In this document: piece by piece, positions 58,250 through 64,000 of the stretch
Position numbering within the stretch: position 1 is the stretch's first letter
Layout of the letters: every line of letters begins with the position of its first letter
Assembly (NCBI RefSeq): GCF_018128065.1
Contig: NZ_CP072360.1
Span: 376,501 to 440,500 of the forward strand
Reading direction: 5' to 3'
DNA length: 64,000 nucleotides
Source: Prevotella melaninogenica
Lineage (GTDB): Bacteria; Bacteroidota; Bacteroidia; Bacteroidales; Bacteroidaceae
Made by a program: the position numbers and the translations under genes
Notes under the pieces: generated by a model
Database searches by the model: none
Told to the model about the DNA's origin: nothing
The model's input: the letters and a program-made list of their open reading frames with translations, nothing else

Positions 58250-58942
58250 ATGAAGAAAATCGTATTCTTAACAGGTGCTGGAATGTCCGTGGAGAGTGGC
58301 TTCAAGACCTTTCGCGGCAATGATGGATTATGGGAGGATTATCCTGTTGAACAGGTAGCAACGCACGAAGGCTGGGTAGCCAACCCCACACTCGTCAACA
58401 ACTTCTATAACAACCTACGTAAAAAGCTCTATGCAGCCAAGCCTAACGAGGGTCATCGCCTTATCAAGGAACTCGAGAAAGACTATGACGTAACGGTGAT
58501 TACGCAAAATGTTGACGACCTTCACGAGAAAGCAGGGTCCTCAAAGGTGGTTCATTTACACGGAGAATTGACAAAGGTGTGCTCGAGTAAGTTACCCTAT
58601 GATAATCGATACATACAGCAACTGACTGAAGATAATTGCGAAGTTGCCCCTGGAGCACGTGCTGGAGACGGCAGTCTACTTCGCCCTTTTATTGTCTTTT
58701 TCGGCGAATCAGTCCCCATGATAGAACCTGCTGCTGAGGCAGTGGCACAAGCTGACATCCTTGTTATCATCGGGACATCGTTAGTTGTCTATCCTGCTGC
58801 AGGTCTTGTGCAATACACCCGACCAGGAACTCCTATCTATCTGATTGACCCAGACGATACACCTGCATATGCTTCGGGACGATTAACCCATATCAAAAAG
58901 GGGGCAAGCGAAGGTATGAAGGAACTGATGAAACAATTGTAA
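58250..58942 (+). CDS. Sir2-family NAD-dependent protein deacylase, atypical zinc site
   Basis: 230 residues of the CobB-like class. NAD-binding LTGAGMSVESGFKTFRG at residues 7-23, TQNVDDLHEKAG near 85, catalytic HLHGEL near 105, and GTSLVVYPAAG near 175. Only two cysteines (KVCSSK and DNCEV) remain where canonical sirtuins have two CxxC pairs, so structural zinc is probably absent. The YxxR acyl-lysine motif of desuccinylases reads YNNLRKK, keeping Tyr but shifting Arg. It removes acyl groups from lysines using NAD. Cytoplasmic, monocistronic. Confidence 0.9.
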   Translation: MKKIVFLTGAGMSVESGFKTFRGNDGLWEDYPVEQVATHEGWVANPTLVNNFYNNLRKKLYAAKPNEGHRLIKELEKDYDVTVITQNVDDLHEKAGSSKVVHLHGELTKVCSSKLPYDNRYIQQLTEDNCEVAPGARAGDGSLLRPFIVFFGESVPMIEPAAEAVAQADILVIIGTSLVVYPAAGLVQYTRPGTPIYLIDPDDTPAYASGRLTHIKKGASEGMKELMKQL

Positions 58943-59065
58943 CAATTTGCAAACAGCGTGTACACTCACAAATAATGCACTGAATTATAAACAACTTAGA
59001 ATAAATAAGTCACAAAACGTTTATATGCTTCATTCGCTTGAAGTAAAAAACGACTGTGGATATCA

Positions 59066-59692
59066 ATGATTAAAAAAATGAAGAAACTATTTTCACTCCT
59101 CTTCTTAGCCCTTATGGCACTGCCTACTATGGCTCAGAAGAACATCTACAAGTTTAGTGTAAAAGATGGTAATGAGCATACCGTCAAGTTGAAAGACTAT
59201 AAGGGTAAGGTGTTACTCATCGTCAATACAGCGACAAAATGTGGATTTACGCCACAGTATGAGGCATTACAAAAACTCTATGAGACCTACAAGAATCAAG
59301 GTTTTGTTGTTCTTGACTTCCCTTGCAATCAGTTTGGTGCACAGGCTCCAGGCTCATTTCGTGATATTCATACATTCTGTACGGGTAACTATGGGACTAC
59401 TTTCCCACAGTTTGCAAAGGTTAATGTCAATGGGCGTAACGAGTCACCGCTTTACACCTATCTGAAAGCGCAACAGCCATTCAAGGGTTTTGACATGAAT
59501 AACAACATCGGTAAATTTCTGGATGAGAAGTTTCGTGCGGAGAATCCAGACTATGCTAAGGATCCAAGTATCAAATGGAACTTCACAAAGTTTCTCATTG
59601 ATCGACAAGGACACGTCATCGACCGCTTTGAGCCAACAGCTGACATAAAAGACGTTGAGGCTGGTATCAAGGCTGCGCTGAAGATGAAATAG
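59066..59692 (+). CDS. Glutathione peroxidase-like thiol peroxidase, exported
   Basis: 208 residues with a signal peptide (ends ALPTMAQ); Met5 at 59078 is an equally good start. The peroxidatic Cys is in NTATKCGFTPQY near residue 55, with FPCNQFGAQ near 90 and WNFTKFLIDRQG near 178 supplying the Gln, Trp and Asn of the catalytic tetrad. Cys, not selenocysteine, so thioredoxin is the likelier reductant. It removes hydroperoxides in the periplasm. Family B repeats and a terminator follow. Confidence 0.93.
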   Translation: MIKKMKKLFSLLFLALMALPTMAQKNIYKFSVKDGNEHTVKLKDYKGKVLLIVNTATKCGFTPQYEALQKLYETYKNQGFVVLDFPCNQFGAQAPGSFRDIHTFCTGNYGTTFPQFAKVNVNGRNESPLYTYLKAQQPFKGFDMNNNIGKFLDEKFRAENPDYAKDPSIKWNFTKFLIDRQGHVIDRFEPTADIKDVEAGIKAALKMK

Positions 59693-59702
59693 AAACTAAT
59701 AG

Positions 59703-59756
59703 AGCTATTAGCCTTATTGGGTTAATGAGCCTAATTAGGCTAATAAGCCTAATAAA
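59703..59756. repeat. CTAATTAGGCTAATAAGCC repeat (family B), locus 3
   Basis: Four to five partial units directly after the peroxidase stop, in the gap between convergent genes. Confidence 0.75.
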
Positions 59757-59764
59757 AACAAAGT

Positions 59765-59802
59765 AAATCTGGCTGACATGCAACCACGTATCAGCCAGAT
59801 TT
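59765..59802. terminator. Terminator hairpin between peroxidase and YitT genes
   Basis: Twelve-base perfect arms AAATCTGGCTGA and TCAGCCAGATTT, then GCTTTATTTATT on the plus strand. Confidence 0.8.
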
Positions 59803-59809
59803 GCTTTAT

Positions 59810-60745
59810 TTATTCATTAGGGAGTTTAGTCATATTCTGCTTATTCTTGTTAGAAGATTTCTTCTTCACCTTAAACTTATCAAAGCCCTTACCAAACACA
59901 CCCATTACCTGACTCTGCGTTACGAAAGCATCTGGGTCGATGTCATCAATCATTCGATAAACGTAGGATGCCTCACGCTGGCGTGTTACAACAATAACTA
60001 TCTTGATGTTACTACCAGAATAATACCCCTTTGCATCAATAATGGTACTGGTACGATGTGGTTGATCCTTTGATATCATTTCACAAATCTCTTTGTAACG
60101 CTCGGAAATGATGAGGAACTGTACCGAACGGCGACTCGAACTGATAACTTGATCAAGCACAAAGGAGGTGATAATCAAGTTTACATAACCATAAATCACC
60201 ATCTCCCAGCTGTGAAGAACAAGGTAACTACCTGTTACAATAGTCATATCGACTAATAAGATAACACGTCCAAGAGAGATATCACGATATTTGTTGACAA
60301 TTGCAGCAACGATGTCTGAGCCACCAGAGCTACCATTATAAGACAGTCCGAAAGCTAAACCAACACCACAAAACGCCGCACCAATGATTGTCGCCATGAA
60401 AGGTTGGTCATGTAAGAGACCTGGATGAGGGAAATAAGTACCCATAACCCTTGTGATAATCGTCAGCATCATTACACCATAGATAGTGCGGATACAGAAT
60501 TTCAAACCTAAAATTTTCAAAGCAACTGCTAAGAGAATAGCATTTAGGATGAAATAAGTGGTGCTGACAGAAATTCCTTGTCCCCAATTCAAAATGGAAG
60601 CTAAACCCGCTACGCCACCATTACCAATGTGATTAGGAAGGAGGAAAACCATCCAACCGATACCGTAGGAAAGCATACCTACAGCTATCATCACATAGTC
60701 TAAAACTTCCCGATAAAGGACTTTCTTATTAATTTTGTTAATCAT
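59810..60745 (-). CDS. YitT family membrane protein (DUF161 plus DUF2179)
   Basis: 311 residues. Five to six membrane segments in the first 200 residues (MIAVGMLSYGIGWMVFLLP, NHIGNGGVAGLASIL, GSSGGSDIVAAIVNKY), then a cytoplasmic DUF2179 domain (residues 215-290: VQFLIISERYKEICEMI, KIVIVVTRQREASYVYRMI) resembling small-molecule-binding folds. The tail is Lys/Asn-rich. Function in any bacterium is unsettled; transport is inferred. It is divergent from ruvB, with facing promoter boxes at 60775 and 60826. Confidence 0.9.
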   Translation of the reverse strand: MINKINKKVLYREVLDYVMIAVGMLSYGIGWMVFLLPNHIGNGGVAGLASILNWGQGISVSTTYFILNAILLAVALKILGLKFCIRTIYGVMMLTIITRVMGTYFPHPGLLHDQPFMATIIGAAFCGVGLAFGLSYNGSSGGSDIVAAIVNKYRDISLGRVILLVDMTIVTGSYLVLHSWEMVIYGYVNLIITSFVLDQVISSSRRSVQFLIISERYKEICEMISKDQPHRTSTIIDAKGYYSGSNIKIVIVVTRQREASYVYRMIDDIDPDAFVTQSQVMGVFGKGFDKFKVKKKSSNKNKQNMTKLPNE

Positions 60746-60774
60746 ATATTTAAGGATATGAGTGAATGATGCTA

Positions 60775-60782
60775 CAAATTTA
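60775..60782 (-). promoter_or_regulatory. Putative -7 box of the YitT gene
   Basis: Minus strand TAAATTTG, 29 bases before the start; TTTG 16 bases upstream. Confidence 0.5.
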
Positions 60783-60825
60783 GATAAAATTTCCGAAACA
60801 AAGCACTTGCACAGAAAAAATAGAG

Positions 60826-60833
60826 TACCTTTG
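60826..60833 (+). promoter_or_regulatory. Putative -7 box of ruvB
   Basis: TACCTTTG followed by GC; predicted leader about 170 bases to the ATG at 61006. Confidence 0.5.
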
Positions 60834-61005
60834 CAAAAAATAATATTTTTACTTGAGGATGTAGAAGAAGAACCTCACACAACAATTCGTAGGGAAGCAC
60901 AACCGATGTATCCATAAAAGACTGCTTTTCACGGATATATCGATAATGCAACAATACTTTTTCTACGTCCTTATGCACTTGCATCTTTTGCAATAAATTA
61001 GCTAT

Positions 61006-62040
61006 ATGCCAGAAGATTTTGATATACACGAAGAGAGGCTAAACTCCGTTGAGAAGGATTTCGAGAATGCCCTACGACCGTTGAAATTTGACGATTTCAG
61101 CGGACAGCAGAAGGTTGTTGAAAATCTCAGCGTTTTTGTTGAAGCCGCTAAATTTCGTGGTGAACCGCTCGACCACACCCTCTTGCACGGTCCTCCTGGA
61201 CTGGGCAAGACGACATTGAGCAATATCATTGCCAACGAATTGGGCGTAGGTTTCAAGATTACCTCTGGTCCTGTGCTTGACAAGCCAGGCGATCTTGCAG
61301 GTATTCTCACGTCCTTAGAGCCTAATGACGTTTTGTTCATTGACGAGATACACCGCCTTTCTCCTGTCGTAGAAGAGTATCTTTACTCTGCTATGGAGGA
61401 CTATCGTATCGATATTATGATTGATAAAGGACCGTCAGCACGGTCTATCCAAATAGACCTCAACCCTTTTACACTTGTTGGCGCAACGACACGAAGCGGA
61501 CTGCTAACAGCCCCTCTCCGTGCTCGTTTTGGTATCAATCTCCATTTGGAGTATTATGATCCAGAGACATTAAATCGTATCATCAAGCGTTCGGCAGCCC
61601 TATTGAAAGTGCCTATTATGAATGAAGCAGCTGAAGAGATTGCACGTCGTTCGCGTGGTACGCCACGTATCTGTAACTCTCTGCTCCGCCGTGTACGCGA
61701 CTTTGCGCAGGTGAAGGGTAATGGTACTATCACTCCCGAAATCGCCTTGATGTCATTGCAATCACTGAACATAGATAAATATGGTTTGGACGAGATAGAC
61801 AACAAGATTCTGCTTACCATCATCGATAAGTTTCGTGGTGGACCAGTGGGAGTTTCAACCATTGCTACTGCCATTGGCGAGGATTCTGGTACGGTGGAAG
61901 AGGTTTATGAGCCATTCCTTATCATGGAAGGTTTCATTAAACGAACCCCTCGCGGACGTGTAGCAACACGACTTGCTTACGAACATCTCGGGCGTAACAC
62001 TTATCAAGAGAATGCATTTCAACCGGGATTATTCGATTAA
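61006..62040 (+). CDS. ruvB: Holliday junction branch migration helicase RuvB
   Basis: 344 residues. The AAA+ motor of RuvAB, which moves Holliday junctions in recombination repair. Walker [11 protein letters not shown] near residue 65, Walker [10 protein letters not shown] near 115, sensor 1 GATTRSG near 165, Arg finger in LRARFG, and a winged-helix DNA-binding domain at the C-terminus ([17 protein letters not shown]). Normal length. The terminator immediately after the stop indicates that it is the last gene of its unit. Confidence 0.98.
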   Translation: MPEDFDIHEERLNSVEKDFENALRPLKFDDFSGQQKVVENLSVFVEAAKFRGEPLDHTLLHGPPGLGKTTLSNIIANELGVGFKITSGPVLDKPGDLAGILTSLEPNDVLFIDEIHRLSPVVEEYLYSAMEDYRIDIMIDKGPSARSIQIDLNPFTLVGATTRSGLLTAPLRARFGINLHLEYYDPETLNRIIKRSAALLKVPIMNEAAEEIARRSRGTPRICNSLLRRVRDFAQVKGNGTITPEIALMSLQSLNIDKYGLDEIDNKILLTIIDKFRGGPVGVSTIATAIGEDSGTVEEVYEPFLIMEGFIKRTPRGRVATRLAYEHLGRNTYQENAFQPGLFD

Positions 62041-62045
62041 AAGAT

Positions 62046-62086
62046 ACTCCATTGCACAAGTTCATACGGAACGGATGCAATGGAGT
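62046..62086 (+). terminator. Terminator hairpin after ruvB
   Basis: Eleven-base perfect arms ACTCCATTGCA and TGCAATGGAGT followed by TTCTTATT. Confidence 0.8.
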
Positions 62087-62212
62087 TTCTTATTCCTCCA
62101 AAGCAGTAGCAACACATTGATACACTCTTCTAAACACTGCCAACAAGTGTAATCATAATTATGAATTGCGAATTATGAACTATGAATTATGTATATATCA
62201 CAATAGAATTAG

Positions 62213-62300
62213 TCCTCAACACATGTGTTGCTCATCCTCCGCACAATAGGTGCTCACCCTCCGCACCACACGTGTTAAGCACTCGCACCATACCTGTAGA
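62213..62300. repeat. 22-bp palindromic-unit array (family A), locus 7
   Basis: Four consecutive units: CTCAACACATGTGTTG, CTCCGCACAATAGGTGC, CTCCGCACCACACGTGTTAAG and CTCGCACCATACCTG, at 22-23 base period. The rest of the 523-base gap has only short TGAATTA-type repeats (62156-62200). Confidence 0.85.
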
Positions 62301-62527
62301 GTATCAAAAAAACTACGAACGATGGTGAACAGTCTCACCACATAGTATAAGTTAAGAGCTTATGTCATTCTATTTCGCTGGCATGTTTATACTTACACAA
62401 TTTTAATTCGCTCATTTTATTAGTCACAATTAGATTTTTTCTTTATCTATTATCATCTATCCACTGTTATGCAAATCATTCTTTATGGGAAAACAAAGTG
62501 ATTGCACGCTTTTTAGATACGCTTACC

Positions 62528-62558
62528 TTTGCAATATCCTGCTAATTTCCTAACTTTG
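62528..62558 (+). promoter_or_regulatory. Promoter of the acyltransferase gene (leaderless type)
   Basis: TTTG (62528-62531), 19-base spacer, TAACTTTG (62551-62558), ending 5 bases before the ATG at 62564. The TTTG is itself part of an upstream TACCTTTG box (62524-62531). Confidence 0.7.
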
Positions 62559-62563
62559 TCGTC

Positions 62564-63589
62564 ATGATTATTCAAATGCATAAATCCAAACCAAGAATAG
62601 ACGAGCTTGACTTTCTTAAGTTCGTCTTCATTACGTTGATGATTGCTTTCCACTTGGTTTATATCGGTGACACCTATCCCATTGCCAAGCGTTTAGTATA
62701 TACCTTTCACATGCCGGGCTTCCTCTTGGTGTCTGGTTATTTGTTTAATGTGAATAAGTCGTGGACTGCTTTTGGAAAATCAATGCTTTGGATATTCGTG
62801 CCTTATGCTATAATGGAAAGCGGCTACACCGTCATGGCATCACTATTGCCTATCCGTGAGCACATTGAGCATCTGACAATAAGGGTACTCGCTGACCACA
62901 TCTTTCTGCATCCGATGGGACCTTATTGGTACTTGCATACATTAATAATTTGTGGTAGCTGTTATTATATCGCTTTCAAGAAACCGGAAGGACGCTTCTC
63001 GTCAGTTATAAAACACAAGAGACCACTATTGCCCGTCACGCTGTTGCGTTGGGAAAATCAGGTGTTATTGGGTAGATTTTGTCTTTTTGCTTTGTTTCTT
63101 CTATTACTTTCTTACGGCTGTGGATTTCTCTCCATAGCCAATGCATCCTACTTTCTTGTAGGTGCTATTGTGCGTCAAGCAGTGGGGGATTTTCGTCTGG
63201 CTTTCCCTGCCCGATGGTGGACATTAGGTCTTTTAGTGGTGTGGTGTATCGACAGGTCACATTATGACAAGGCCTCTTTTGCTGGTGCTTGTTTGGTATT
63301 CTTAGTGATGGGTTCACTGTTATGGATTTATCAGTTAGGTATTCCTCAGTCATTACGTAAGTACTTTCTCTTTATCGGGCGTAATACTTTACCTCTATTA
63401 CTCTTCTCCCCAATCTTCACGATACTTGCCAAATACTATCAGCCTTTGCTACTTCGTGTTGAACCAACGGGAATGTTTTTTATGGTCGTTAGCGTTATCC
63501 TTGCCATTGCTGGCTCATATGGAGTGACGTGGTTGATGGATGTTATGGGACTATCAAGGCTATTCTTTGGAAAGAAAGGACTGATATAA
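62564..63589 (+). CDS. Acyltransferase 3 family membrane protein
   Basis: 341 residues with about ten membrane segments. The N-terminus RIDELDFLKFVFITLMIAFH contains the catalytic-type His of the family, and FHMPGFLLVSGYLF is the second signature. GPYWYLHTLIICG (residues 125-138) is also typical. These inner-membrane proteins O-acylate cell-surface glycans. Substrate unknown; no glycan cluster is adjacent. The promoter suggests translation without a leader; Met5 is an alternative start. Convergent with the phosphoesterase gene. Confidence 0.88.
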   Translation: MIIQMHKSKPRIDELDFLKFVFITLMIAFHLVYIGDTYPIAKRLVYTFHMPGFLLVSGYLFNVNKSWTAFGKSMLWIFVPYAIMESGYTVMASLLPIREHIEHLTIRVLADHIFLHPMGPYWYLHTLIICGSCYYIAFKKPEGRFSSVIKHKRPLLPVTLLRWENQVLLGRFCLFALFLLLLSYGCGFLSIANASYFLVGAIVRQAVGDFRLAFPARWWTLGLLVVWCIDRSHYDKASFAGACLVFLVMGSLLWIYQLGIPQSLRKYFLFIGRNTLPLLLFSPIFTILAKYYQPLLLRVEPTGMFFMVVSVILAIAGSYGVTWLMDVMGLSRLFFGKKGLI

Positions 63590-63611
63590 GGAGGGGAATA
63601 GGTGGTTATTG

Positions 63612-63673
63612 TTTATTAGCTTAATTGGTCTTATTAGCCTTATTAGCCCAATAAGGCTAATAAGGCTAATAAG
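63612..63673. repeat. Family B repeat, locus 4, forming a perfect hairpin
   Basis: CTTATTAGCCTTATT pairs with AATAAGGCTAATAAG over 15 bases; extra units on both sides. Lies between convergent genes and probably acts as a bidirectional terminator. Confidence 0.8.
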
Positions 63674-63679
63674 TTTTTC

Positions 63680-64000
63680 CTAAATTCTCTCCTGCTTCAG
63701 CGGTGTTCCGTCAAGGGAATAAGCTGTGAAGACACCATGCTCATAGGTCATGAAAGTGGCAACATTCCCACCTTTGGGAAAGGTAATAGAGCCAAGATTG
63801 CAGACAAGCGTACCCTCTTGCTGGGTAAGTTCCCAAAGATGAGTATGCCCATAAACAATCGCATCAATATCCCCTTTTGGCATTGAGGACTTATTATAAA
63901 TATGCCCGTGCGTCAAGAAAAGTTTTCGTCCTTCATCAACCAGCATTATATAGTCTGACATCATTGGGAAATCAAGCAGCATCTGGTCAACTTCTGCATC
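63680..64000 (-). CDS. YfcE-like metallophosphoesterase, C-terminal part
   Basis: At least 106 residues; the frame continues past the window edge (DAEVDQMLLDFPMM reads through 64000), so the apparent Met at 63982 is internal and the 5' part is missing. The GHTHLWEL and LTHGHIYN motifs are the C-terminal metal ligands of calcineurin-like phosphodiesterases of the YfcE/MJ0936 family, and NLGSITFPKGGN is the usual end. It hydrolyses phosphodiesters with two metal ions. Cytoplasmic. Family is clear, substrate is not. Confidence 0.9.
   Translation of the reverse strand, partial: DAEVDQMLLDFPMMSDYIMLVDEGRKLFLTHGHIYNKSSMPKGDIDAIVYGHTHLWELTQQEGTLVCNLGSITFPKGGNVATFMTYEHGVFTAYSLDGTPLKQERI

Overview
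The window is a chromosomal segment of a Bacteroidales bacterium, most likely an oral-type Prevotella. Evidence: moderate to low G+C; promoters of the Bacteroidetes form TTTG-N19-20-TAnnTTTG in place of -35/-10 boxes; S46 dipeptidyl peptidase, glutaminyl cyclase, GH97, SpmA-SpmB fusion, DUF4625 and FprA genes; and a conserved Bacteroidales order mnmG-apt-uvrC-dtd-mazG-deoC. Species cannot be fixed from sequence alone.

Layout. 1-8 kb: a frameshifted Ig-like lipoprotein, a GH3-family adenylase-like protein, DNA polymerase I, and a divergent polyprenyl diphosphate synthase. 8.5-15.3 kb: the mnmG-to-deoC cluster, all on the minus strand, interrupted by a terminator and by two parS-like sites, one of them inside a 22-bp repeat array. 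15.4-21.7 kb: a frameshifted outer-membrane transporter, an Fsr-type MFS efflux pump, a secreted GH84 hexosaminidase, and a secreted unknown protein. 22.0-24.1 kb: a complete IS1634/IS4-like insertion sequence with 16-bp inverted repeats. 24.4-30 kb: sugar kinase, flavodiiron protein and LOG protein (apparent minus-strand operon), then M16 peptidase and NDH-2 on the plus strand. 30.7-38.6 kb: GH97 alpha-glucosidase, then a probable metal-uptake locus (small Cys/His membrane protein, TonB receptor, two DUF4625 lipoproteins, NlpE-like lipoprotein). 38.9-44.5 kb: pnp and a DbpA-type DEAD-box helicase, separated by a 1.4-kb gene-poor interval holding a candidate small transcript and a structured helicase leader. 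44.7-54.9 kb: small membrane protein, S46 peptidase, flippase, SpmAB fusion, and an Lrp-type regulator leading a peptide-processing operon (C26/M19 fusion and glutaminyl cyclase). 55-64 kb: three FKBP prolyl isomerases, a sirtuin, glutathione peroxidase, YitT protein, RuvB, an acyltransferase, and the end of a YfcE-like phosphoesterase.

Functional themes are DNA maintenance (polA, uvrC, ruvB, parS), RNA turnover (pnp, helicase), envelope protein folding, and peptide and glycan scavenging. The most unusual content is intergenic: at least five dispersed repeat families, the most striking being arrays of tandem 22-bp palindromic units at eight loci, none inside a gene. I found no tRNA, rRNA or CRISPR. 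Three conserved genes in the first 16 kb carry single-base frameshifts, which may be real or sequencing errors.
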